Source: Streptococcus sinensis (lineage in GTDB: Bacteria; Bacillota; Bacilli; Lactobacillales; Streptococcaceae). From it: a stretch of 48,364 bases of DNA. Made by a program: the position numbers and the translations under genes. How positions within the stretch are numbered: position 1 is the stretch's first letter; each line of letters opens with the position of its first letter. Where the stretch lies: NCBI RefSeq assembly GCF_000767835.1, contig NZ_JPEN01000038.1, forward strand, positions 1 through 48,364. The letters are read 5' to 3'. Shown here one piece after another: positions 8,912-16,505 of this stretch. Below the pieces are notes generated by a model, which had not been told where the DNA came from, searched no databases, and worked only from the letters and a program-made list of their open reading frames with translations.

Positions 8912-9292
8912 ATTGCAGATATTAATGAAGAAAAACGTTCTGAACTTTGGCGAGAAATTGTCAAGATTGAGGATAAGGAAGAAAGAATGGTTGCAAAAGA
9001 TGTAGAAACAAAAGATGTATTTAAAGTTCAAGCAGATTACAATCATAGTATACAGACAAACCAGATAAATCGTGTTGAAGAATTCTATACTGTGATGGGA
9101 AATGGGGATAAATCTAACGGTAAACTTATGGTTAAAACTCTTATTGAAAATAATACGATAGGAGGCAACTTCATTAAATATGGCTTTGACCTCAATATTT
9201 TTATTGGAAATCCTAACGACAAGGAAGAGGGTTGGAAACAAGACTTCCATGATTACTTAGATAGAGGAGATGAAAAAAATGTCGGGACTTAA
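8912..9292 (+). CDS. uncharacterised protein, possibly a fused Lap2-LXG toxin remnant
   Basis: The frame is open from 8912. Position 8912-8914 is ATT, 9 nt after a GATGGAG ribosome-binding site and 2 nt after the previous stop; translation from there gives 126 aa (ADINEEKRSELWREIV after the initiator). The first standard start is ATG 8987, with AAGGAA upstream, giving 101 aa. The first 25 residues are charged and helical, like small LXG-associated chaperones. The rest (EEFYTVMGNGDKSNG, GNPNDKEEGWKQDFHDYL) looks like the end of a globular domain. I recognise no family. Inference: a deletion joined the start of a chaperone gene to the end of a toxin gene. Confidence 0.45.
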   Translation: MADINEEKRSELWREIVKIEDKEERMVAKDVETKDVFKVQADYNHSIQTNQINRVEEFYTVMGNGDKSNGKLMVKTLIENNTIGGNFIKYGFDLNIFIGNPNDKEEGWKQDFHDYLDRGDEKNVGT

Positions 9293-9806
9293 AAAAATAC
9301 TAATCATGATTGGTTCTGTAACGGTCTTAGTTGCTGGAATGAATTTTTATTTTCATGTTCAAAGCTACCAAGAACGTAGCCAACTAAAAGCTTCCTTTGA
9401 ACAGAAGGACAACATAGCCGTCTTAGAACATTTAATGGCGTCAGAAAAGTATGCGTCTGACATCCGCAAAGCAGGCTATGTCGTTCCTCCCGATGGTGCT
9501 ATTCGCTTGGATGGAGGAATTGAAGATATAGAGATAAAAGGAAGTTTAGACTTGAAAATTTCAAACCAAGGAAAGGATGAAGTCGCTGTTTTTTTTGAAA
9601 CAACAGTAAATGAGGAAAAAATAGATGCCTACTATATTTTAGATAATCAATTAACCATAAAACGTAGATATTACTCGCATATTAATAATCAAAATATAAA
9701 AGAGAGAGTGACCATCCCTCAAGCCGAAGAAGAACGCCTATTAAAAATTATCCAAAAAGAGCTTGAGGACTTCATGGAAAAGATGTATCATACTTTGTAT
9801 GATTGA
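9279..9806 (+). CDS. membrane-anchored protein, candidate T7SS immunity protein
   Basis: A 175-aa protein with one N-terminal transmembrane helix (residues 6-24, no lipobox cysteine) and an outward-facing domain rich in charged residues and beta-type segments (IEDIEIKGSLDLKI, EVAVFFETTVNEEKIDAYYI). The start is taken at ATG 9279, 9 nt after GAGGAG; an ATG at 9270 is directly adjacent to that site. It overlaps the preceding gene by 14 nt. Position after an LXG-like cassette and the single-helix-plus-exposed-domain layout fit an immunity protein such as TipC, but I cannot show homology. Confidence 0.6.
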   Translation: MSGLKKILIMIGSVTVLVAGMNFYFHVQSYQERSQLKASFEQKDNIAVLEHLMASEKYASDIRKAGYVVPPDGAIRLDGGIEDIEIKGSLDLKISNQGKDEVAVFFETTVNEEKIDAYYILDNQLTIKRRYYSHINNQNIKERVTIPQAEEERLLKIIQKELEDFMEKMYHTLYD

Positions 9807-9836
9807 TTTTGAAAAGAATCTATAATAGATAAATAT

Positions 9837-9872
9837 AAAAAGACTGAGAATTCTACTTCTCGGTCATTTTTT
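9837..9872. terminator. bidirectional terminator
   Basis: Arms GACTGAGAA (9842-9850) and TTCTCGGTC (9857-9865) flanked by A-run and T-run, between convergent genes. The right arm lies in the last codons of the minus-strand MFS gene. Confidence 0.75.
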
Positions 9873-11085
9873 CAAAGGTTAATAGTAGGGCAAGGAAGCC
9901 GATTAGGCTAAAAATCAGCCAGGCACCAGCCATATTCCAGAGAGCTAGGCTGGTAAAGAGCATGGTTCCGAGAGGGATAGAGAAGCTAAAAAGCAGGCTG
10001 AGAAAGCTGGAAGTTTGAGCGAGGACATCTGATGAGAGCTTGCTAAGGAGCAGGCTATTGATTTTCGGATTGACCTTTCCAGCTATATACATCATAAAGA
10101 AAATAGCGATCATACCTAAAAATACAGGTAAACGAAAAAGATTAATCAAACCCAAAGTTAAGATAGCCAAGGTAGAGGCAAGAGCCAGATGATTGATGGA
10201 AAGTTTGCTGAAAAAGTCGTTAGGTGTCAATCCGGCAGAGACAACGCCCAGAATGAAAACAGTCTCAAAAATGAGCAGGGATTGGCTGAAAGAAAGGCCA
10301 AAAACAGGATGGTCCAGCAGATAAAGATTGTAGAGAGCCATGACGGAGTCACCTAAGGCATTGAGAATCAGGATTTGAGAGAGCAATTTTAGAAAACTGC
10401 TGGCTCCTTCTTGTTCAAAGATGATTTTAGAATTTTGATACAGTTCTCCAAGCTGGGTCTTGAGGGGGAGGGGACTCTGAGAAGATTGGACCGTTTCATG
10501 AGTCAGTCTATTGCGAACGATATATAAAATGGAAGAAGAAAGGAGAAAGGCTAGAGCATTTAAGAGAGCGACCAGTGCGAAGTTTTGATTGCTGGCAGCA
10601 AGTAGCCAGACACCCAGTGCCTGCCCGATTAGATTGCAGATAAAGGTAATCATCTGGGTGAAGGAGAAAGCCTCCATGAGATTTTCCTCTGCCACATTCT
10701 TTTTTAGAATGGGCATTTGCAAACCGCTGCGATAATCACTGATTACATCGGATAGGATATTCATCAGGCAAACCAGAGAAAAAGCAAGATAGCTGATTGA
10801 CTTAGTCAGGAAAGCCACCAAGATGAACAGCAAGGCTTGAAGATAGCCAAAACGAATCAGCCAAGCAGATTTATGAACAGTTTTGTCTGCCTGTATTCCC
10901 ACAAAAATCGTAAAGAGAGTCGGTACGAGAACGATTAGATTGGCGGTTGCTACGGCAAATTTTGGTTGAGGCATACTGGAGGCAAAGACCACAAAAACGA
11001 TGTTGTAGATGGAGGCTCCCAGTGTGTTAAAAATCCGAGAAAGGCTCAGGGCAGCATAAACCCTATTTTTAAAAAATAATTTCAT
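9853..11085 (-). CDS. MFS transporter, macrolide-efflux type
   Basis: A 410-aa major facilitator protein with about 12 hydrophobic segments and the weak motif A GIQADKTVHKSAW in the TM2-TM3 loop. It has the general look of MefA-like exporters, but the substrate cannot be predicted. The ATG has an AAAAAGGAG ribosome-binding site. Its promoter (-35 TTGAAG, 16-bp spacer, TATAAT on the minus strand, 11116-11143) has two direct copies of TTACCACTTA 22 bp apart just upstream of the -35. That arrangement is typical of LytTR-type activators and is matched by the ABC operon at 44873. Confidence 0.8.
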   Translation of the reverse strand: MKLFFKNRVYAALSLSRIFNTLGASIYNIVFVVFASSMPQPKFAVATANLIVLVPTLFTIFVGIQADKTVHKSAWLIRFGYLQALLFILVAFLTKSISYLAFSLVCLMNILSDVISDYRSGLQMPILKKNVAEENLMEAFSFTQMITFICNLIGQALGVWLLAASNQNFALVALLNALAFLLSSSILYIVRNRLTHETVQSSQSPLPLKTQLGELYQNSKIIFEQEGASSFLKLLSQILILNALGDSVMALYNLYLLDHPVFGLSFSQSLLIFETVFILGVVSAGLTPNDFFSKLSINHLALASTLAILTLGLINLFRLPVFLGMIAIFFMMYIAGKVNPKINSLLLSKLSSDVLAQTSSFLSLLFSFSIPLGTMLFTSLALWNMAGAWLIFSLIGFLALLLTFEKMTEK

Positions 11086-11115
11086 ACGTGACTCCTTTTT
11101 GTTTTATCAGTCTTG

Positions 11116-11143
11116 ATTATAGCAGAAAAAAATCACGCTTCAA
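11116..11143 (-). promoter_or_regulatory. promoter of the MFS gene
   Basis: Minus strand: -35 TTGAAG (11138-11143), 16-bp spacer, -10 TATAAT (11116-11121). Confidence 0.75.
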
Positions 11144-11154
11144 GGGTTTTTCAG

Positions 11155-11186
11155 TAAGTGGTAAAACTTAGTAAGTTAAGTGGTAA
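11155..11186 (-). promoter_or_regulatory. paired direct repeat, probable LytTR-regulator site
   Basis: Two identical 10-bp copies, read TTACCACTTA on the minus strand, at 11177-11186 and 11155-11164, 22 bp apart start to start. The proximal copy ends 11 bp before the -35. Near-identical repeats in the same position lie before the ABC-LytTR operon (44770-44800). Confidence 0.7.
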
Positions 11187-11265
11187 GAATCTCAAATCGA
11201 CTTACAGCCTCCTTATGAGCCTAGTATAAGATAAAAATAAAAAAGGAGATAAAAGTTAGATATTT

Positions 11266-11552
11266 TCAACGGATTTGTTTTCTCAGGAGTTTTTCAATGG
11301 CTAACTGGTAATAATCAGCGCTGTTTTGGCAGTCTAACAGATTTTGCTCGTTTTTCTCGCTTTTGGCCTGAAAACTGAAGGCAAATTCATAATATTTTCT
11401 AAAATAGCTAGTAATTTTGAGATAGCTATGTCGCTTTTCCCGTTTTCAAATCGGGAGAGCATTGATTTGGAATACACTTGCTCGGCTGCTTGGGATAAGG
11501 AGACGTGCCTAGCTTCTCTGAACTCTTTAAATATTTTTCCTAGCATTACCAT
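11266..11552 (-). pseudogene. Rgg/GadR/MutR-type regulator, truncated and frameshifted
   Basis: The frame from ATG 11552 (GGAGGGA upstream) gives 72 aa with the N-terminal XRE-type helix-turn-helix of Rgg regulators (VSLSQAAEQVYSKSMLSRFENGKSDI). It ends at 11334, where intact Rgg proteins continue to about 280 aa. A second frame continues as LLDCQNSADYYQLAIEKLLRKQIR until 11266, so there is at least one frameshift, and most of the peptide-sensing helical domain is missing. Probably an inactive relic of a peptide-responsive regulator. It is divergent from yceD and upstream of the MFS exporter, which it may once have controlled. Confidence 0.7.
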
Positions 11553-11622
11553 AAAAATTCCCTCCAAATATTAGTAGTATTATAATAAAAAACGGTCGAT
11601 TCTAGTTTTCAAGGGGGAATCA

Positions 11623-11631
11623 TGATATAAT
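11623..11631 (+). promoter_or_regulatory. extended -10 promoter of yceD
   Basis: TGA-TATAAT, 30 nt upstream of the yceD start. Confidence 0.65.
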
Positions 11632-11661
11632 AAAAGAGAAAATTTAAAGAACGAGGCACTT

Positions 11662-12195
11662 ATGTTAAATATTCAAGAAATTCGGAAAAATCCCGATGGT
11701 CTGAAGTTTGAGCAAAATTTTGATTTGGCTCAGGAGTTACAAGGGCGCAACGCTGAGATTTTGGATGTTAAAAATGTTACGGCTAAAGGGAAAGCTCAGT
11801 ATGAGGATGGACTTTACTTCCTTGATTATGAGCTGTCCTATACCATTACCCTAGCTTCCAGCCGCAGTATGGAGCCGGTTGACTTGCAGGAATCCTATCT
11901 GGTCAATGAAATTTTTGTGGATGGTCAGCGTGGAGGATCGCAGCAGGATTTGCTAGAGGAAGATCTGGTTTTACCTATTGAGGGAGATAGAATCGATCTG
12001 GCTGAGAGTGTGGCGGACAATATTCTGCTCAATATTCCGCTAAAAATCTTGACTCCAGAAGAAGAGGCAGGTAGTGAGATGCCGACAGGAAATGATTGGC
12101 AGGTCATGACAGAAGAGGAATATCAACAAAGCCAAAAAGAGAAAAAGGAAGTGAATAGTCCTTTTGCAGGGTTGCAGGGATTATTTGACGAGTAG
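11662..12195 (+). CDS. yceD: YceD family protein (DUF177)
   Basis: A 177-aa acidic protein of the YceD/DUF177 family, linked in other bacteria to accumulation of 23S rRNA and usually placed before rpmF. Here rpmF does not follow; the gene stands alone. The N-terminal block (MLNIQEIRKNPDGLKFEQNFDL) and the middle YELSYTITLASSRSMEPVDLQESYLVNEIFV fit the streptococcal form. The Shine-Dalgarno is weak (GAGG), the promoter clear. Confidence 0.85.
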   Translation: MLNIQEIRKNPDGLKFEQNFDLAQELQGRNAEILDVKNVTAKGKAQYEDGLYFLDYELSYTITLASSRSMEPVDLQESYLVNEIFVDGQRGGSQQDLLEEDLVLPIEGDRIDLAESVADNILLNIPLKILTPEEEAGSEMPTGNDWQVMTEEEYQQSQKEKKEVNSPFAGLQGLFDE

Positions 12196-12265
12196 GCCAG
12201 TTAGGAGTCTGGTTTAACTTGCGCTTGTAAAAATATGTAAGAGAGCTAGCTTTTTACTATAGCTG

Positions 12266-12295
12266 AAAACAGGCATGAAATTAGCTGTTTTTGTA
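12266..12295 (+). terminator. terminator after yceD
   Basis: AAAACAG with CTGTTTT and an about 12-nt loop, followed by TGT and T-rich DNA. The rest of 12196-12408 holds only the flotillin promoter. Confidence 0.5.
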
Positions 12296-12319
12296 GATTA
12301 AGAACGAACAGTAAATATT

Positions 12320-12347
12320 TTGAAATCCGTTACTTATTTGATATACT
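12320..12347 (+). promoter_or_regulatory. promoter of the flotillin gene
   Basis: -35 TTGAAA (12320-12325), 16-bp spacer, -10 TATACT (12342-12347) with an upstream TG (extended -10). Confidence 0.75.
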
Positions 12348-12408
12348 GATTAAAAATATATTAGGACGATATTATGATATATTGTTCTGAAAAAGGAAGG
12401 AAGTTTTT

Positions 12409-13872
12409 ATGGATATATTATTTATCCCAGGGTGGCTGATTATTGCAATCATTGCTGCCATCGTGCTTATTGTTCTTTTGGCTAAGGGGTATGTCAATGC
12501 TAAGCCAAATGAAGTAGTCGTTATTACTGGTCTGCGTAAGCAGCGCCATTTACGCGGTAAGGCTGGTTTCATGATTCCTTTTGTAGAGCAACGCTCTTAT
12601 CTGGATATTGAGCAGTTTTCTACCGATGTTCGTACTTCTGAGTCTGTACCGACACTTGACTTTATCAATGTTCGTGCTGATGCGGCTGTGAAGCTGAAGA
12701 TTGGTACTACGGATGAAATGGTCGAGCGGGCAGCTGAGAACTTCCTCAACTGGAATACAGAGGATATTTCAAATTCTGTCCAAGATGTCCTAGAAGGAAA
12801 TCTTCGTGAGGTAATCGGTCAGATGGAACTGCGCAAGATGGTTAATGACCGTCAGGAATTTGCCTCTAAAGTGCAGGATAACGTAGCGCCAGATTTGGCT
12901 AAGATGGGTCTGGAAGTCATTGCCTTTACCGTTCAGTCTTTCTCTGACGAAGGTGGTGTGATTGATAATCTCGGTATCGAGAATGTCGAAACGATCAAGA
13001 AAGACGCCCTGATTGCCAAGGCTAAGGCCGAACGTGAGCGCAAGGAAGTTGAGGCTGAGCAGGATAAGTTGGCTAACGACAAGCGCGTGGCTGCTGACTT
13101 AGAAATTGCTCAAAAGCAAAATGAACTGAAACTCAAGCAAGCTGCTCTTAAACAAGAAGCAGACATTGCTCAGGCTAAGGCTGATGCGGCTCAAGGTATC
13201 GAAGCAGAAATTCAACGTCGTGAGCAGGAACGTGTGGCTGCCGAAGCCAACATCATGAAGCAAGAAAAAGAAGCGGAAGTCAAGGAGCGGGAAGTTAAAG
13301 TTCGTGAGCAGGAATTGGATGCCAATATCCGCAAGCAAGCCGAAGCTGAAAAATATGCCCGTCAACAGGCTGCGGAAGCTCAACTGATTGAGCGTCAGCG
13401 TCAGGCCGAAGCAGAACTCTTTGAAACGCAGAAAGAAGCAGAAGCCCGTAAGGCTCAAGCCGAGGCTGAGAAATATGCTCAGTTGCAGGAAGCAGAAGCT
13501 ATTGAAGCCAAAGGACGTGCCGAGGCGGAAGCCATTCGCCTTAAGCTAGAAGCGGAAGCACAAGGTTTGGACAAAAAAGCAGAAGCTATGAAGAAGATGC
13601 AGGAAGCTGCGATTACGGAAATGATTGTCGATAAACTGCCAGAAATTGCTCGTGCTGTAGCAGAGCCATTGACCAAGGTAGACAAGATTACCATGTATGG
13701 GGATGGCAATGCTTCTAAGATGGTCGGCGACATCATGCAGAGTATTGATCAAGTTTCTCAAGGGGCAGGCTTTGATATTCGCCAACTCCTAGCAGGAGCA
13801 CTGGGCGTCAATATGACTGTCAACAAACTTAAACAAGATGAACAACCGGTCATTGAGATCGAAGATAAATAA
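12409..13872 (+). CDS. floT: flotillin-like SPFH protein
   Basis: A 487-aa protein with one N-terminal membrane helix (residues 4-25), an SPFH/band-7 domain (about 30-210, including LDFINVRADAAVKLKIG) and a long Ala/Glu-rich coiled coil (about 205-395, many EAEA repeats). The C-terminus ends in the globular flotillin tail. Flotillins are scaffold proteins of membrane microdomains. The strong AAAAAGGAAGGAAG site supports the ATG at 12409. The NfeD-like partner (YuaF) often found beside FloT is not present here. Length and domain order match the family well; the gene symbol is by analogy to Bacillus. Confidence 0.85.
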   Translation: MDILFIPGWLIIAIIAAIVLIVLLAKGYVNAKPNEVVVITGLRKQRHLRGKAGFMIPFVEQRSYLDIEQFSTDVRTSESVPTLDFINVRADAAVKLKIGTTDEMVERAAENFLNWNTEDISNSVQDVLEGNLREVIGQMELRKMVNDRQEFASKVQDNVAPDLAKMGLEVIAFTVQSFSDEGGVIDNLGIENVETIKKDALIAKAKAERERKEVEAEQDKLANDKRVAADLEIAQKQNELKLKQAALKQEADIAQAKADAAQGIEAEIQRREQERVAAEANIMKQEKEAEVKEREVKVREQELDANIRKQAEAEKYARQQAAEAQLIERQRQAEAELFETQKEAEARKAQAEAEKYAQLQEAEAIEAKGRAEAEAIRLKLEAEAQGLDKKAEAMKKMQEAAITEMIVDKLPEIARAVAEPLTKVDKITMYGDGNASKMVGDIMQSIDQVSQGAGFDIRQLLAGALGVNMTVNKLKQDEQPVIEIEDK

Positions 13873-13894
13873 ATCAGAATCTTACTAAAATAAA

Positions 13895-13930
13895 GCAAAC
13901 AGCTGGAAGTTGGAACTTCTGGCTGTTTGC
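13895..13930 (+). terminator. long hairpin after flotillin gene
   Basis: GCAAACAGC (13895-13903) pairs with GCTGTTTGC (13922-13930), with an inner GAAGTT/AACTTC stem. The T-tract after it is poor. Confidence 0.65.
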
Positions 13931-13969
13931 GTATCCTTCTCCAGAAAAGCATTTCTATCAGCTAAATAC

Positions 13970-13998
13970 TTTTCATTACCTTGTAAAAATGTTAAAAT
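13970..13998 (+). promoter_or_regulatory. promoter of gnd
   Basis: -35 TTTTCA (13970-13975), 17-bp spacer, -10 TAAAAT (13993-13998) preceded by TGT (extended -10). Confidence 0.6.
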
Positions 13999-14035
13999 AT
14001 AACAAATTAAACAACTAAGTCAAGAGGAGTAGAAA

Positions 14036-15460
14036 ATGACTAAAGCAAACTTTGGTGTTGTTGGTATGGCTGTGATGGGGCGTAACCTCGCTCTCAATAT
14101 CGAATCCCGCGGCTATACTGTTGCGATTTATAACCGTTCAGCAAACAAAACGGAAGATGTAATCGCTTGTCATCCTGAGAAGAATTTCGTACCTAGCTAT
14201 GATGTGGAGTCTTTCGTTCAATCTATCGAAAAACCACGCCGTATCATGCTGATGGTTCAAGCAGGGCCTGGTACAGATGCGACGATTCAGGCTTTGTTGC
14301 CTCACTTGGACAAGGGCGATATCTTGATTGACGGCGGAAACACTTTCTACAAAGACACGATTCGCCGAAATGAAGAGTTGGCGAACTCTGGTATCAATTT
14401 CATCGGTACAGGCGTTTCTGGTGGTGAAAAAGGTGCCCTTGAAGGGCCTTCTATCATGCCGGGCGGTCAGAAAGAAGCCTATGAATTAGTCGCAGATGTT
14501 CTAGAAGAAATCTCAGCTAAGGCACCTGAAGACGGTGCACCATGTGTGACCTATATCGGTCCTGACGGTGCAGGTCACTATGTGAAAATGGTCCACAACG
14601 GTATCGAGTACGGTGATATGCAGCTTATCGCAGAAAGCTATGACCTTATGCAACACTTGCTCGGTCTTTCTGCAGAAGATATGGCTGAAATCTTCACTGA
14701 GTGGAATAAAGGTGAGCTGGATAGCTATTTGATCCAAATCACAGCTGATATCTTGAGTCGCAAAGACGATGAAGGTCAAGATGGACCAATCGTAGACTAC
14801 ATCTTGGATGCGGCTGGTAATAAAGGAACTGGTAAATGGACTAGTCAATCATCACTTGACCTTGGTGTGCCATTGTCACTGATTACTGAGTCCGTCTTTG
14901 CGCGCTATATCTCTACTTACAAAGAAGAACGTGTACACGCTAGTAAGGTGCTTCCAAAACCAGCTGCCTTCAAGTTTGAAGGAGATAAGGCTGAGTTGAT
15001 TGAAAAGATCCGTCAAGCCCTGTACTTCTCAAAAATCATTTCTTACGCACAAGGTTTTGCTCAATTGCGTGTGGCTTCTAAAGAAAATAACTGGAACTTG
15101 CCATTTGCGGACATCGCATCTATCTGGCGTGATGGCTGTATCATCCGTTCTCGTTTCTTGCAAAAAATTACAGATGCTTATAATCGTGATGCAGACCTTG
15201 CTAACCTTCTCTTGGATGAATATTTCTTGGATGTTACTGCTAAGTATCAACAAGCAGTGCGTGATATCGTAGCTCTTGCTGTTCAAGCAGGTATACCAGT
15301 ACCAACCTTCTCAGCTGCCATTACTTACTTTGACAGCTACCGTTCAGCGGATCTTCCAGCTAACTTGATCCAAGCGCAACGTGACTATTTCGGTGCTCAT
15401 ACTTATCAACGTAAAGACAAAGAAGGAACCTTCCACTACTCTTGGTATGACGAAAAATAG
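14036..15460 (+). CDS. gnd: 6-phosphogluconate dehydrogenase (NADP+, decarboxylating)
   Basis: A 474-aa full-length enzyme of the oxidative pentose phosphate pathway. It converts 6-phosphogluconate to ribulose 5-phosphate and CO2 and yields NADPH. The N-terminal Rossmann motif [13 protein letters not shown] (residues 8-20), the substrate loop [21 protein letters not shown], the catalytic Lys in [11 protein letters not shown] and the C-terminal [10 protein letters not shown] are all present. The Shine-Dalgarno is AGAGGAG. It is followed after 9 nt by ritR, the conserved streptococcal arrangement, and the two are probably cotranscribed. Confidence 0.98.
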   Translation: MTKANFGVVGMAVMGRNLALNIESRGYTVAIYNRSANKTEDVIACHPEKNFVPSYDVESFVQSIEKPRRIMLMVQAGPGTDATIQALLPHLDKGDILIDGGNTFYKDTIRRNEELANSGINFIGTGVSGGEKGALEGPSIMPGGQKEAYELVADVLEEISAKAPEDGAPCVTYIGPDGAGHYVKMVHNGIEYGDMQLIAESYDLMQHLLGLSAEDMAEIFTEWNKGELDSYLIQITADILSRKDDEGQDGPIVDYILDAAGNKGTGKWTSQSSLDLGVPLSLITESVFARYISTYKEERVHASKVLPKPAAFKFEGDKAELIEKIRQALYFSKIISYAQGFAQLRVASKENNWNLPFADIASIWRDGCIIRSRFLQKITDAYNRDADLANLLLDEYFLDVTAKYQQAVRDIVALAVQAGIPVPTFSAAITYFDSYRSADLPANLIQAQRDYFGAHTYQRKDKEGTFHYSWYDEK

Positions 15461-15469
15461 GATAGGCCT

Positions 15470-16159
15470 ATGGCAAAGCGAATTTTATTAGTAGAAAATG
15501 AAAAGAATCTTGCACGATTTGTGACTTTGGAACTGCAAAAGGAAAGTTTTCTTGTAGACATGGCTGAAACGGGTAAAGAAGGCCTAGCTTTAGTTAGAGA
15601 AGCAGATTATGATCTGCTCTTGCTCAATTATGCTCTTCAGGATATGACTGCCAGTGATTTTGCCGAACAGCTGAGCTTAATCAAGCCAGCTTCTGTTATC
15701 ATTGTCCTTGCCAGTCGTGAAGAAATCAAAGAACATGCAGATGAAATTCAGCGCTTTGCTGTGTCCTATACCATAAAACCCTTTATTATCAATGATTTGG
15801 TTGAAAGGGTATCAGGGATTTTTCGAGGTCGGGACTTTATTGACCAGCATTGTAGCAAGCTGAAAACACCGACTGCTTACCGCAATCTACGAGTTGATTT
15901 GAAAAATCATATCGTCTATCGTGGAGAGGAAGTGATTGCCTTAACACGACGGGAATATGATCTACTAGTGACGCTGATGAGCAACCAAAAGGTCATGAGC
16001 CGAGAGCAACTTTTGGAACGTGTTTGGAAGTATGAAGGTGCTACTGAAACAAATGTCGTTGATGTCTATATTCGTTATCTGCGCAGCAAAATTGATATTC
16101 CTGGGCAAGCCAGCTACATAAAAACCGTTCGAGGTGTAGGCTATGCCATGCAGGAATAA
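15470..16159 (+). CDS. ritR: orphan redox response regulator RitR
   Basis: A 229-aa OmpR-type protein with a receiver domain (1-118) and a winged-helix DNA-binding domain (about 133-229, LTRREYDLLVTLM...RGVGYAMQ). The phosphorylation-site Asp is replaced by Asn53 (LLLLNYAL) and no kinase gene is adjacent. A Cys at 128 lies in the interdomain linker (DFIDQHCSKL). Both features are those of pneumococcal RitR, known as a repressor of iron uptake whose Cys128 senses oxidation. Pairing with gnd, an NADPH-producing enzyme, is conserved in streptococci and fits a role in oxidative stress. Confidence 0.95.
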   Translation: MAKRILLVENEKNLARFVTLELQKESFLVDMAETGKEGLALVREADYDLLLLNYALQDMTASDFAEQLSLIKPASVIIVLASREEIKEHADEIQRFAVSYTIKPFIINDLVERVSGIFRGRDFIDQHCSKLKTPTAYRNLRVDLKNHIVYRGEEVIALTRREYDLLVTLMSNQKVMSREQLLERVWKYEGATETNVVDVYIRYLRSKIDIPGQASYIKTVRGVGYAMQE

Positions 16160-16193
16160 CTGAAGATACTTATTTTTAATAGCAATTAAACTG

Positions 16194-16235
16194 CACTCCC
16201 AAATCTAGATTTTTAGTGTCTGATTTTTGGGAGTG
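16194..16235. repeat. IS3-end-like palindrome, possible terminator of gnd-ritR
   Basis: Arms CACTCCCAAA (16194-16203) and TTTGGGAGTG (16226-16235), with inner TCTAGA facing TCTGA. Preceded by CTG and followed by TTGTTTGTGTTT. The layout matches the hairpin at 11-51: CAC-CCCAAA, a TCTAGA/GTTAGA-type block, T-rich loop, mirror copy. It probably ends the ritR transcript. The remaining 16236-16414 shows no ORF. Confidence 0.6.
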
Positions 16236-16414
16236 TTGTTTGTGTTTATAAGGAAGTTTTCGCTATGGAAGGAAAAATTCAATATAATAAATTCAGAGAT
16301 AATCACCGAACTTCAATGCAATCGTTTTCTCTAAGAATAGCTAGCTTTTATCTGCTTTTTCTTCTAAAATCTAAATTTTTTGCAAAAAATTGACAAATAT
16401 TTTTTATAAAAGCC

Positions 16415-16468
16415 TTTACAAAATTAAAAAAAATGATATAATAGTATTGTTGAATGCAAACGATTTCA
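16415..16468 (+). promoter_or_regulatory. PTS promoter with cre/MalR-type operator
   Basis: -35 TTTACA (16415-16420), 16-bp spacer, -10 TATAAT (16437-16442) with TGA before it. A 14-bp near-palindrome TGCAAACGATTTCA (16455-16468) lies just after the predicted start of transcription. It fits the LacI-family cre consensus apart from the C at position 3. This position would let CcpA or MalR block the promoter. Confidence 0.7.
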
Positions 16469-16505
16469 CGAAGGAATGGTTTGTGAAAAATATAAGGAGG
16501 TCTGG

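Noticed and set aside
11344-11574. 76-aa plus-strand ORF opposite the Rgg relic
   Set aside because: The minus strand has the recognisable helix-turn-helix; the plus frame has no ribosome-binding site or family features.
13099-13458. Long minus-strand open frame opposite the flotillin coiled coil
   Set aside because: Its Phe/Leu-rich product is the mirror of the Glu/Lys/Ala codons of the coiled coil; no start signals.
15000-15286. Overlapping ORFs inside gnd on both strands
   Set aside because: Shadows of a highly conserved metabolic gene; no start signals.
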